Origin: Malus domestica
Taxonomy: Eukaryota; Streptophyta; Magnoliopsida; Rosales; Rosaceae
Direction: 5' to 3'
DNA: 64,000 nucleotides
NCBI RefSeq assembly: GCF_042453785.1
Contig: NC_091669.1
Span: 12,164,501 to 12,228,500, forward strand
The notes below the pieces were generated by a model. It had not been told where the DNA came from. It did no database searches and saw only the letters and a program-made list of their open reading frames with translations. The translations under genes were made by a program, and so were the position numbers. This document shows positions 43,407 to 55,489 of the stretch, piece after piece. Position 1 is the first letter of the stretch; every line of letters begins with the position of its first letter.

Positions 43407-46400
43407 TCATGTACCGACGTAAGGTCCATGGGTAGGGACAGGAGGGCCGGACGAGTATCTCCATTCTCCACAAGCTAAGCATCTATCTAGCTCGACTCTG
43501 TTGTCTAGGGTACAAAATTTGCAAGACCAAACCTTATACTTCAGATCCTCTTTTAGCGTCCCGCAGGCTGTACATCTCAATGTCAACGGCTGAAACAACT
43601 TCAAAGCATTAGAATGCATGTTGATGATCGCGTATACTCTACAGCATGCACTCGCACACACACACACAGAAGGAGTTTTGTATTCAAATTTCTGACAAAA
43701 CTATGCATAGAATAACATTACCTTATTTAATAAAGTGCACATACTGCATTTCCACTTTGCTTGATCATCCATTTCTTCCTGACCTGGCTTCGGTTTAATA
43801 TTAGTCTGGGTAGAGACGCCATCAGTAAATGCGAATGGTTGTGGCCTTTGAGAAGTTCCAATGTTCCCATGTACTCCAATGTCACCCTCCGAAGACTTGG
43901 ACCCACACCATAAATCATCATGCAGTCTCCTTTCTGCAGCCATAGCAGCAGCTTGTACTGGGCTCAAAGCTGCCTTAATGTTGCTATCGCCACCTAAACG
44001 CTTAGGCCCTGATGGTAACAAAGCTCCACGGCGTGCTCTGGTTTCAGCAGCAGCCAAGGCAGTCTGGCGAATAGATGACAGAGGGGCTTGACGGGAGAAA
44101 CCACCCAAACGTCTTCCAGGAAGATCAAATCCTTGCCCCGTGCCTGAAATCCCCTTAGCTATCAGTTCCTCACATTCCTGCAGAAAACGCGGGACCAAAT
44201 TAGTGATGGACCATCGTCCATAAAGCATCCATCTATATAAACTATAGAACTACAGTAAAAAATGCTAACTCAAGCAATTTGATAATGAGGGGACTTAAAT
44301 GAACTATTAAAGAATATCATCACAAAGTTAGGAAGATGTATATTATGGAACAACACGTTACCAAAAGTTTCAATTCAGAGCAACAACAGAAATTACAAGT
44401 TAGAAAATAATATAAACCTTTAATAGTAGTAGGACTTGACGGAAACTCTTGTCCAGGGATAAGTCTGCAGCAAATCATCACGCAAAATAGTGAAAGGCTT
44501 TACTTGAGCCTCTTAGAGCTTATAATTAAACCTAAATATTATAGTTATAAGGAGATACTGGACATGAAAACAAAAGGGCAGACAAGAATGCATGTGGCTG
44601 ACCCCATACGATCAGAAGAGAGGCAAGGATGACGAAATTAATAAACCAAGGAATGGAACACAAATGAAATTAGAGGGCGAAACAATATTGGATCATATTA
44701 TTTAAAAGCTTTCTTGTGCTTTTAAAGCTTAAATAATTAAGGCCATCTAGGAACAGGTTATGCATGATACTTCAGAAATATGGACTGTGATGAAACGGAG
44801 TTCTATAAACAATTCCAGACCCAGATCATCTAATACGATCAGACCAATGGAAGAACCCACAATTGTCCAAGACAAGGTAGTAAGATACCGTCAAGCCAAT
44901 GCAAGTGCATATTCTTATTCAAGTGGAGATATTCCACACCTCCCTTATATTATACAACAAACACGCGCATTGATATACAAATGCACTGCAGGTAAGTAGG
45001 TCCCGTGAATGTATACATGCATAAGTAGTATGACCATTCAACAAGGCTTCATAGGACATTCCAAAAAGTGATTGCTTTTGAGTTGCAGTAATTTGCTCTA
45101 GAACTCAGATGATTCACTTTAGATTTAAAATGCATTAAGGAAAGATTCTAGACAGAAATGTGCTCACAGGAGGTGCTGTTAGACACAGTAGTGATTAAGA
45201 ATTTTTTAACACTGCATCTAATCCTTAAGATTAAGATGAACTTTCTTTTACAAGTGAAAACCTGAATAAGACAATTCATGTCTGTATCTTCCATTGGAAA
45301 TTACAGAATTTCCATCAGTTAGGACAGCTTTCAAATAAAATAAGAAGCTACTTTGAGTCGGATGTATGCTTTGAATTCATATAGAAACCATACTCCAGGC
45401 AGTTCTTAACCAATCTAACGCCATCGAAGTAGATACTGTACACAACAGAAGGTTCTCAACGGAAGATACTCTTACAAGGCCATTAGTTTTCATATGCAAA
45501 ACATTAGAAGAAAACAAGAAAACAATGAAAAACACCATGAAAGGGGATTAAGATAATTACCCTTCTGATCTCATCCAAAAGTCTGTAAAAGTCAGCATTG
45601 TGAGGACCATGTTCGTTGTGGCAGAGCTCATGCAGCATTGTATCAAGGATCTGTTCATACGGGTAGAAAACCCAATCACTGTTCGGCCTCCGCAGTCTGA
45701 GCTTAATTTCAACACCTCCTCCTACATTGAGCCCCTGAAGACCAGGATTGGCAGGACTGCATTTCAAAGTTGCAGACAGACAGCAGTAAATATACAACAA
45801 AACACACATAAAAATCATGGTAAGAGAAGAACAAACATACACTACCAGAATTCCGAAAGCACTTTGACTTTCCATTGACGTTTGCGCATTATCGGCTGCA
45901 CTTGTTTCGCTACCTTCTCAAGTATTTCCCTTGCATCCTCTTCCCCAATTTTCTTTAGTGGTTTGATTTCCCACACCTTGTTAAGATCATTAAGATCCAT
46001 CTGCACTCAAAAACTAGAAAATAGTAACAAAAACAACTACTCATCTTCTCTTCACAATAACACATCAAAATTCACACAAAATCTTCTTTAGAAAAAAATG
46101 CAACCGAAAATCATACGAAGGATAAAGCTTCATCATTTTTCAATCAGGGAAGTGATTTCCGCATACCCTTGTTTATTTCCCGCCTTTGGATTGATCAACT
46201 CAAAAGGAGAATCGAGGGACAAAAATAAACAAGGACGTGCGGAAATCATTTTCTTTTAATTATCAAAACCCAGCACATATATCACACTGCTAATTAACAT
46301 AACAAATCAAAATTTACTCAAAGTTCATAAATTTTCCCTTAAAACATATAAACCCTAAATTCGTTATTCAAAGTTCAAATCTTTTGCAGGTGCAATTGAT

Positions 46401-46579
46401 CAGCTAAATTTCAAAACTAAGAAAATTGCATGAATTTATTAACCAAATAAAAATAATAAGATTACCTGAAATTCCTGTGCTGGGTGTTCAGCTCGCTCTG
46501 CGAGGTCTCTTGTCTGACGAGAGTCTATCGGCCAATGGGTTTGAAAGTGCGATGACCTGTTTTTGCTTTTATACGCCAT
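43407..46579 (-). CDS. WLM-domain metalloprotease, WSS1/SPRTN-like, with two RanBP2-type zinc fingers
   Basis: Exons on the minus strand: 46579-46466, 46000-45846, 45756-45561, 44177-43722, 43589-43407. The conserved protein starts at MDLNDLNKVWEIKPL (46000) and is 329 residues long. The first exon adds 38 in-frame residues from an upstream ATG, and the splice is in phase, so the product may be 367 residues. The WLM domain has the protease motif HELCHNEHGPHN (about residues 95-106 from the second start). Then come GTGQGFDLPG and LLPSGPKRLGGDS, and two zinc fingers of W-x-C-x2-C type (WKCSMCTLLNK and WSCKFCTLDNR) near the C-terminus. Yeast Wss1 and related plant proteins (WSS1A) digest proteins crosslinked to DNA in the nucleus. 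All splice sites seen are GT-AG and the frame is intact. Confidence 0.9.
46147..46253. mobile_element. Short MITE in intron 1 of the WLM protease gene
   Basis: The ends are inverted: GGGAAGTGATTTCCGCA on the left, and TGCGGAAATCATTTTC on the right. CTTGTTTATTT and AAATAAACAAG continue the pairing inward. It is about 105 bp and non-coding. Confidence 0.6.
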
Positions 46580-46992
46580 CGTTTCGGTTCTCAGAATCTG
46601 TTGAATTGCAACTACGACAGCATTTTCGTGTTTAACGGCAGAGATCCAATTAGGCAGTTATTCCGTCGACCCCACCCTTGATACGAAATTACTGTTTTAC
46701 CCGTCGATTTCTTGAGAAGTGGGATCCTCGTAAATGGAACGGCTGGTGATCTGGTTATTCAGATGGGCTTCTCTTGCTCACGGGCGCAGGGGATTAACGC
46801 TCTTTGCCGCTAAATAACGATCTTCCATCTGAATGTTTAACCAAAAAGGCACTATCTTCCTCTCTACTACTTTTGCAGAGAAACAGTCCTCTCTCTAGCT
46901 CCTTCCCTCCCCCTCTCTCTCTCTTTCTCTCTCCTCCAAGAAACACCGAGAAAGTTCTCTCTCCTCCAAGAAACGCTGGGAAAATCCAAACA
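46580..46992. promoter_or_regulatory. Divergent intergenic promoter region, WLM protease / HOTHEAD-like gene
   Basis: Only 413 bp separate the two start codons on opposite strands. The right part is a CT-rich tract (about 46890-46970) typical of plant 5' leaders. No clear TATA box is seen for either side. Shared regulation is possible but not shown. Confidence 0.45.
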
Positions 46993-47554
46993 ATGCCGAG
47001 GCCCATTTCGTTCTACCTTCTACACTTGGCGTTCTTCTTCGTGTTTCTCAACGCCATTGTCGCCGAAGCCCGGACGCGCGGCTCGCACCGCTCTCATCAG
47101 GGTAACTGAAATTCTCTCTCTTTTTTTCTCTCGATTGGTACGAATTCCTTCGTTTTTTTGGCGTAAATTTCTGAATGCATGCAAGAAATTGGGATGGGGA
47201 ATGCAATCGTGTTTGAAATGCTACCAAGTTTTCATTTTTCTTCTGCTTTTTTCTTGGAAACCGATCAGTGGATTGAGCTTTTCTGTACTGATTTAGTGAA
47301 TCTAACGAAACTCAGAGTCTTTCTTGGGGTTAAAGATTTAGGCCCACATATGGATTTTCTTTTCCTTCTCTCTGGGTTTTATGGGTTTTTGCTTTTTGAT
47401 GTTTCTGAAACCCGTTCTCAATTGGGTTCTGTTTGGTATCTGAATAAAAATGCAAGAAAGTTTAACCCTCTAATCCAGTGACTCATTCAAGAAAGTTAAT
47501 TTTATTTCGTATTTTTGCTTTATTTTTTCTGGGCAATCAAAAAGGGTTAATTTC

Positions 47555-47587
<33 letters not shown>

Positions 47588-49508
47588 GTAGATAGCTATA
47601 AGTTTGATTTCCATGTCGCATGCTTTCATTTCTTGGAATTTTTTTTCTGTGAGTTTTCTGGGTTACCAAACAGAGGATAATTTCTTCTCTGTTGTTTACA
47701 AAGCCAAGTTACTGAAATTTCGTGTTTTTGCTATGAGTTTTCTTGGTAACCAAACAGAGGGCGATTTCTGTACCGTATACGTTTGCTTTGATGCCTCTAT
47801 GAACCTAACAGTGTCTGATTCTTCTGTGTTCTTTTTGCAGAGCCAAGTTACCTCAAATTTGTTGTCAACGCCACCGATTTTCCAACAGAAGATTATTATG
47901 ACTACATTATTGTAGGAGGTGGCACTGCTGGGTGCCCCTTGGCTGCGACATTATCATCTAGGTTTCGAGTGCTCTTGCTCGAACGGGGTGGGGTTGCTTA
48001 TGGAAATCGAAACTTGATGACCAAAGAAGGTTTCTTGGCCACACTCATGGATGTCAACTCCCTTGACTCACCTACTCAAGCCTTCACATCTGAAGAAGGA
48101 GTTGCAAATGTCCGAGGCCGCATTCTTGGAGGCAGCAGTGCCATAAATGCTGGTTTCTACAGCCGTGCAGATCAGGACTTTTACATGAAAACCAGTGTCG
48201 ATTGGGATCTCCAAATGGTGAATGAGTCGTACGAGTGGGTTGAAAGGGCAATTGTGTTTCGGCCAGAGCTGAGGACTTGGCAATCGGCAGTTCGAGACGG
48301 GTTATTGGAAGCTGGCGTTGATCCCTACAATGGGTTCAATTTGGATCATGTGGTGGGGACCAAGATTGGTGGTTCAACATTTGACACTTTGGGAAGGAGA
48401 CACAGTGCTGCAGATCTTCTCAATTATGCAAAACCACTGAACATCAAAGTTGTGACTCATGCCAGTGTGGAGAGGATTCTGTTGGCTTCAACTGGGCCAT
48501 CTCCAGCGTCCAGGCAGTCTGCAGTGGGGGTTGTTTTTCGTGACAGCGTCGGGAGGTATCACCATGCTGTGTTACGTGAACATGGTGAGGTGATTCTCTC
48601 AGCTGGTGCCATTGGAAGTCCACAGCTGCTTCTGCTGAGTGGTATTGGCCCGAGGCCGTATCTTTCATCATGGGGGATTCCAGTGGCTCATCATCTTTCT
48701 TATGTTGGGCAGTATCTCTACGATAATCCGAGAAATGGTATCTCAATTGTGCCACCAATCCCACTGGAGCACTCACTGATACAGGTTGTGGGAATTACTG
48801 AATCAGGAGCTTACATTGAAGCAGCCTCCAATGTTATCCCTTTTGCACCTCCAGCAAGGTCTGTGTTCATTCGGACGCCATCCGCGCCTCTCTACCTCAC
48901 AGTGGCAACCCTCATGGAGAAAACCATTGGGCCAACCTCAGCTGGTTCTCTGAGGTTGGCTTCAACAGATGTCAACGTGAACCCAATTGTTCGATTCAAC
49001 TACTTCAGCAACCCGGTGGATGTGCATAGGTGTGTGAATGGGACACGCAAGATTGGTGATATACTCAAGACCAGGTCTATGGAGGATTTCAAGTTCCAGG
49101 GCTGGTTTGGGAACAAAGACTTTAGGTTTGTGGGACCTGCATTGCCTGTAGACCAATCAAACTTTGAGCTGATGGCAGATTTCTGCCGGCGCACTGTTAG
49201 CACCATATGGCACTACCATGGGGGATGCATGATAGGAAAGGTGGTTGATGGTGATTTCCGGGTCATTGGTACTGATGCACTCAGAGTTGTCGATGGATCA
49301 ACATTCGGTATATCACCTGGGACAAATCCCCAGGCTACTCTTATGATGCTTGGGAGGTAAGTTTATCCTCAAATCCCCAGTCATTGCATTTGCAATTGTG
49401 CACAATGAAATGTTCTTGAAAACTGACTACTTTGTTTGATCCAATTTTGGCAGATATGTCGGGCTGAGGATAATGAAAGACCGAAAGGAATACAAGATGA
49501 TCGACTGA
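46993..49508 (+). CDS. HOTHEAD-like GMC oxidoreductase (FAD-dependent)
   Basis: Exons 46993-47101, 47841-49356 and 49454-49508 join in phase to 559 residues. The N-terminus has a hydrophobic signal peptide (ISFYLLHLAFFFVFLNAIVA, 5-24), so entry to the secretory pathway is likely. The FAD-binding GGGTAG lies at 62-67, followed by the GMC signature regions RGRILGGSSAINAGFY and GAIGSPQLLLLSGIGP. The C-terminus has the catalytic His in WHYHGGC and SPGTNPQATLMMLGR. The family includes Arabidopsis HOTHEAD (cutin-related fatty acid oxidation) and Rosaceae mandelonitrile lyases; close similarity favours the HOTHEAD-like branch, but the substrate is unknown. Splice sites are GT-AG and the last exon adds only RYVGLRIMKDRKEYKMID. 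A poly-T run of about 30 lies in intron 1. Confidence 0.92.
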
Positions 49509-49639
49509 TCATCTCTCACTTTTTGACATACTCAGTGCTGCTCAGTCTTCTGTCCTGCAGATATGTTGGCATTTGTTTTTGCAATGGTTTTACATTGTTT
49601 AGCAGCTCCGGGGTAATTTCTTGTAGGTGAAGAATAGAC

Positions 49640-50165
49640 AGTGCTCTCGGATTCGAAGAATTAGTATGTTGGTTCATTCTTTCGTAATAAAACTATGAAT
49701 TGAAAGAGCAAATTGTACAGTTTCTGTTTCGAAATTTTTTACTTGAAAATGATCAGTGTGAATGATTTTCCTTAGTTGCATTGTACTTGAAATTTCACTG
49801 CCTAATTTAAGCAATTAGTTGCTCTTGGCTCAGATTTTGAAGACTTGAAGTCTGTTGGGCTTGAGGATTTGGGCCAGAATGTCCCATTGGGCTTTTTATT
49901 TTTGTGAGCGATGATGAAACCAAGTTATTAGATGTATTCGTTTTATTTTTTGCAGGAAAGTTGTTATTAAAGTGTAATATTTTTTGCAGGAATTAAGCTT
50001 CTAATTATTGCTTGGTCCCTCGTTCCTTTGTAATATTATTGAGAACTTTAGTATATAGTTTCTCATAAAAAAATAAATATTTTAAAGAAGCCAACTAGAG
50101 GTTATAGTTGGAAAGTAGAATACATTTTTTGTAAATAATATTTAGGATACAAATCAGAGCTTTTA
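49640..50165. other. 3' flank of the HOTHEAD-like gene
   Basis: Contains AATAAA-like sequence near 49687 (GTAATAAAACTATG) that could serve polyadenylation of the upstream gene. No further gene is seen. Confidence 0.35.
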
Positions 50166-50172
50166 TAAGAAT

Positions 50173-50371
50173 GAATGAGGATCCTCTCCGGATTATCAAA
50201 TCGTATCCGTTCACCGTACATCGTACGATCAAAATTATTTTAAATACTTTTATTTAAAATTAAATATGAACAGTATTTAACGAAAACTGACCGCACGATG
50301 TACGATAAATTGACACAATTTGAGGATTTCCATGATCTTCACAAAGAGAATTTGGAGAGAATCCTCATTCC
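50173..50371. mobile_element. MITE (199 bp) with exact 8-bp target duplication
   Basis: The left end GAATGAGGATCCTCTCCGG and the right end TTTGGAGAGAATCCTCATTC form terminal inverted repeats. The 8-mer ATAAGAAT flanks it at 50165-50172 and 50372-50379. An 8-bp duplication fits the hAT superfamily. The interior pairs GTACATCGTACGATC with its complement and is non-coding. Confidence 0.75.
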
Positions 50372-50399
50372 ATAAGAATAACACAATTACTTATGCTTT

Positions 50400-51690
50400 G
50401 ACGTGAATAAATCTGTCCATGTCACGGTTACTCATAATCGCAATCATTTGATAACATTCAGTTACCATTTTGGTTTATGACATTCTAAAATTAAATTACA
50501 AAGCAAATAAAACGTTGGCTATTTCTTGTAGGTAACATTTTTTTTTCAGTGGACGGAAAAACTGCTGCTTCTTTATTACTTTGTTGATGCGACTTTACAA
50601 TAGTGGAGTTAGAATTTTAGAATACAGAAAATTGTAATAATAATTTCTTATTTTAATTTAATTGGAGCAATAATCCTTTAATTAAAAATTCAGGACTATT
50701 GGTCTTTTAATTCAGTAAAACTCGCAGCTATAGTCTTTTCGTCAATTGAAAATAAGTTACATGACACACACGTGAGACTGAATCAAAAGGTAAATATGAA
50801 AAATCAAATGAGAAAAATTATTATTATCTTATTTTCAGAGTGCTGATAAACACATTCCATTGTCTTATTTTTCCACCCACATTTTATTATAAATTTTAAT
50901 GTCAATTTTACCCTCTTGTGAAATGACATGTAAGGACCAAAACAAAAATGTCATTTTATGCTGGATTGCCTATTTCGTTATCCCATTTCCTCGTGTCCGT
51001 TCACTGTCTCTCTGAAAGAAAAAAATTCTTCTCTCTTTCAATTCAATTGTGCCTTTCTGCTTCTGGGACGAAATCCCATCTCTGGTAAACAAGTATTTCT
51101 ACTTCCATTTTTTCTTTCTCTAAAACCCTAATTTCAGGGATCAAATCAAATACGAACAAACTGATCATATATCACCCATCACTGCTTCATAAGATCCATG
51201 ACCTTAAACTCTCTGCCCTCCCAACCCCTCCTTTGGTTCTAATCCAGACCCAAACCTCACCTCCCTTCTCTCTCATTTCCCTTCTTTCTAAAACTTTAGA
51301 TGCATAATCGTATTACAAGACTATAGGTATCTAGCTTCTAAATTAATATATAATCATGTTTGCTCAGGACAAAGATTCAGAAAAACCCTTTAAAATAACA
51401 GCAATAATAATTGATGAAGATTATAATGATAATCCCACAAAGTGGGACAAAAGCTTATATGAAGCATGCCTACTACTATCATATCACGTCTCATTCTAAT
51501 AATATAATGTCGTGCAGAAAAAATTTATACATAAAATTATATTATTAGATCGGAAAATCCTTACAATAAACTCATTGTATGTATTGTCCTAAAAAATCGA
51601 CAGAGTTTTGCTGCACCTTTAATTAAATCCCGAGTTTCTTAGAGCTTTCCCAAATAAATAATTGATGCTTATTGGATCCACTTTTTCCCT
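50400..51690. other. Intergenic sequence without recognised gene
   Basis: AT-rich spacer with a pyrimidine-rich segment near 51000-51300 (TCTCTCTTTC, AAAACCCTAA) that resembles a gene leader, but no downstream coding sequence follows. Confidence 0.35.
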
Positions 51691-51699
51691 AATGTATAA

Positions 51700-52400
51700 T
51701 GTTTTGATTATACTAGATGATTAGCTACCCGCCTATTGAGGGCGCTGCCTTGTGGTGAACGGAAATGAGGTACTATTTAGAAATATGATATCTTCACGAC
51801 TCGGGGAGCGGCTGCTCCAACAGCAAGCCATGTTCTACCTTTAGTTCTCGGAGGCCTAATATAAATTCATCCTATACGAATACAATGTGAATTGCCTCAA
51901 AGATCGTCAAGCTTTTTACTCACTGCGCGTCGAAAAAGAATGGTCGAATTCCAAACTTTTCTCTTGAAAGTACCAATTACCAAAAAATGAACATCACTTT
52001 GGAACACATGTGGATAACCTCTCTGCATGGCTTAAAGTAAGCCAAAAGAGCTCAAACTCCTCAGTAGGACATGGTTAATATGCTCTTTCAACTTGAATGT
52101 GATAAATTGCTCCAGATTAGGTTCTTACGGCTGAACAAGCTTTGGGACATCGACCCTATGGTCAGAATCTTCAATTTGGAAGCTCCGCTGGTATACTAAA
52201 CAAGTAATCCCCCTTTTCTTCTTCTCCTCATGTATGTGGGCGCCCTTGATAGGCACTCCAGGACCCGCCAACGCTCATGAAAACCCGGGTCGATCGGTCC
52301 TCCATTTATCCGACCGGAGGTATGGATAACGAGGCCTGCTTTACAACCTTCTTCCTTATGGTCAACAAGACGTACACAAGTTGACATATCCTCCATATAT
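51700..52400. other. Composition-shifted island, possibly organelle-derived
   Basis: This 0.7 kb stretch is clearly less AT-rich than its surroundings and has no microsatellites. Phrases such as CTACCCGCCTATTGAGGGCG, CCCGGGTCGATCGGTCCTCC and CTTCCTTATGGTCAACAAGA have the look of plastid or mitochondrial DNA. A minus frame (52396-52196) of 66 codons has no known domain. Organellar origin is a guess from composition. Confidence 0.25.
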
Positions 52401-52429
52401 ATGTTCTTTTGAGCTTGAATTCATAATAT

Positions 52430-53372
52430 AATAAAAGGAGAAATTAGGTTCTTATCCTTCCTTTTGTTACTCTATTGATTAAAATCCTATTCCTTTTCAA
52501 TTTTTGATCAAGGTTCTTGGGTATTAATAACATCATTAATTATTTCAATAATAAAATATTTTTATTTCTAAATATATTCATTTAATGTTAAAAATGTTAC
52601 AATTAGTATATTTATATTTATGACTAAATTTTTTATCATATATTTTTAGTTTTAGTTTGTACCCATTTTTAATTTTTACCAATTTTCTTTTCAGTTTTAA
52701 TTTGTACCCATATATTAATTTCTTTTTCTGCCCATATTTTTTAAAGTTTTATTTGTATTTGTACCCATATTTTAAAAAAAATTTATTTGTACCTATTTTT
52801 TATTTTACCAAATGTACCCATTCATTTAATTTTTCTCAAAATTTTAATCTTAAAATGTACTCATTCTTAAATATACCAATTTGTTATACGTAAAATGTAC
52901 CATTTTTTTTATATAAAATCTATTCAATTTTTTTCTAATCCATTTTTAAACTTATATGGGTACATTAATTTTTATTTGATTTTAAAATGTATCAATGTCA
53001 AGTTTAATTGAAGAAATTTACTAATGTTATTAAGCCTAATATCTTTTTTTTTTTTTTGTGATTTTGAAGAATGTACCCATGTTTTGATACAATAATTTTT
53101 TGGTTAATTTTGATGAATGTACTCATGTTAATACACACACACACACAATAGTATATTTATATTTTAATATTTTTAATCCCACAAATTATGGTTTTTTATT
53201 TAAAATATCATTTATATAAACAACTAAAAAATTTAGTTTTTAATTTTAAAAATATAGTAACGTACATAGAAATAAATTAGCACATTAATTTCAGGAACTT
53301 CAATAAAAAAATGAAAACCAACAAGATTTCAATCAAATAATATTTATAGATAGGGACCACATTCAAAGTCTC
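52430..53372 (+). mobile_element. AT-rich TIR element, copy 1
   Basis: It shares with copies 2 and 3 the phrases GAATGTACCCATGTTTTG(A/G)TAC, TTTTTGGTTAATTTTGATGA, a (CA)n tract with AATAGTATA, and an end ATATTTATAG(A/C)TAGGGACC. It is non-coding, with many runs reading as Phe/Leu/Tyr-rich frames. Confidence 0.6.
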
Positions 53373-54189
53373 CCATAATAAAATGTCTACAAAGCTTTGC
53401 TTCCCCCTGTTGTCATAGTACTCAGCTCGTTGCTGTTTTGATTCCATTCAAGATCGACGCCTAAATTGGTACGATAGTTGTAACATAGGAAACCTACAAA
53501 AAACACAACTTATATGAATAACCGAGGACTAGCCTGCTTTTCATTTCCCATTACTCAAGGGAAATTGTTCTCATGTGGAATCATTTTTTTTTAAATTGTA
53601 ACCTTTCACTTATAAACTCTACGCCTATTCACTCATGATTATCCTTGACAATTCATCTATTCTAGAGCAGTCTAGTAATTAGCCTATCACACACTACTCG
53701 AAGCCTTCGTAAACTCATTGTTGAGATCTATCGCAGTGGGGCATACAAAATTTGGACCATTTGTCAAATGCAGAATGTTAAATGTTTGAGTTGGATCTAC
53801 TTTTTAATCTTCGTAATAATTAATAAACCCACAAGCATGTGTTATGTTCATTTTTTAATGTTAAATGCTGAGGATTTATAGATCGTGTTTCCCAAACCCA
53901 ACCGATATTTTTCTCTAGGAGCACTCTGATCTAGCAAAGAAAATTTCAGATTCTCCTTAAATATAGTATACACGAAAGTAATAGAATAAAGTTATAACCA
54001 TGTCCTTAAGGATCCTGATAAATGTACGATATGCGCTCAAACAGATAAAAATGGCTTACATGCAATTAAAAAGGAAATTACGAGGAGTCCCTTATTTTCT
54101 CTCTAAACTTTAGAACACCATAAATGATATTGAATGAATTCTTGAATGTAAACTCGTATTTCATTTTGGTCATTTTAACTTAGTTTATT

Positions 54190-54989
54190 TAAAAAAAAAA
54201 TTAGTATCTGATCCCTAGTTACTATTGTTCATTGACTGAAATTTTATTAGTTTTCAGATTTTGATCCAAGTCTCTAGCATTAATGTAATAATGAATTTAC
54301 ATGTCAGTTACATAATTTTTTAAAATAAAAATTAATAATTGATTTAGAATTTTAATAATCAAACCTTTATTAAACTCCTAACTAATTTTAGAATAAGTTT
54401 GTACCCATTAGTTTTTTTTTTTTTAAGAAATGTTTTCTATTTTTTAATCTTATATTTACCATTTATGTAATTTTTTCAAAATTTTAATCTTAAAATGTAC
54501 TCGTTCTTAAATATATCAATTTGTTATATATAAAATGTACCTTTTTTTATATAAAATCTATTCAATTTTTTTAATCCATTTTTAAACTTATATGGGTAGA
54601 TTCTTTTTTCTTTGATTTGAGAATGTATCTATGTCAAGTTTAATCGAAGAAATTTACTAATGTTACCAAGCCTAATTTTTTTTTTTTGTGGTTTTGAAGA
54701 ATGTACCCATGTTTTGGTACAATAATTTTTTGGTTAATTTTGATGAATGTACCCATGTTTATACACACACACACACACACAATAGTATAATTTTTAATCT
54801 AATATTTTTAATCCCACAAATTATGGGGTTTTTTTTTAAATTTAAAATCTCATTAATATAAACAACTATAAATTTCAATTTTAATTTAAAAAATATAGTA
54901 ACATACATAGAAATAAATTATTGCATTAATTTCAGAGACTTTGATCAAAAATTAAAAACCAACAAAGGTTTTAGTAAAAAAATAGGAAA
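54190..54989 (+). mobile_element. AT-rich TIR element, copy 2
   Basis: It begins TTAGTATCTGATCCCTAGTT and ends AAAACCAACAAAGGTTTTAG. It is followed within a few bases by the start of copy 3 (TTAGTATCAGGTCCCTAGTT), so the two stand in direct tandem with a period near 800 bp. Confidence 0.6.
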
Positions 54990-55019
54990 AATTAGTATCA
55001 GGTCCCTAGTTACTAATAT

Positions 55020-55443
55020 TGACACACCCCGACCGAGATCGAGGCATGCTGGCTGTCACATGAGGGTGACGTAGCCATGTGCACAGTGCAGAAGCAATAA
55101 TGATAATAGAGAATACGAATAAATGAAAACCAACTCATAATAGTACTAGTTAAGACAAGTGCTAGAATATGTGTGAATACACAATCAGAGCGTAAGTAGC
55201 CTAAGTTCAGTCTAGAAGACAAATACTAATTAAACGACACCCAAAGATGCCCTACATTTGTGATAGTCTGTCAGAACCTCTAATAAATCCTCGTGAGCCA
55301 CCAACGAACAAGCTTATCCAAAACTTGGAGAGGCGCAAAACAGAAAGTGTGAATGGGCAAAAACAAAGCTTTTCAAAACCATTTCATTTATCAAATGCTC
55401 TAACCCCTCGCCGTAAAACATGTATAACTTTCCCATAAATAGA

Positions 55444-55489
<46 letters not shown>

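Noticed and set aside
47179-47915. Open frames in intron 1 of the HOTHEAD-like gene
   Set aside because: They precede the acceptor at 47840 and do not match the family; the spliced N-terminus fits the expected protein.
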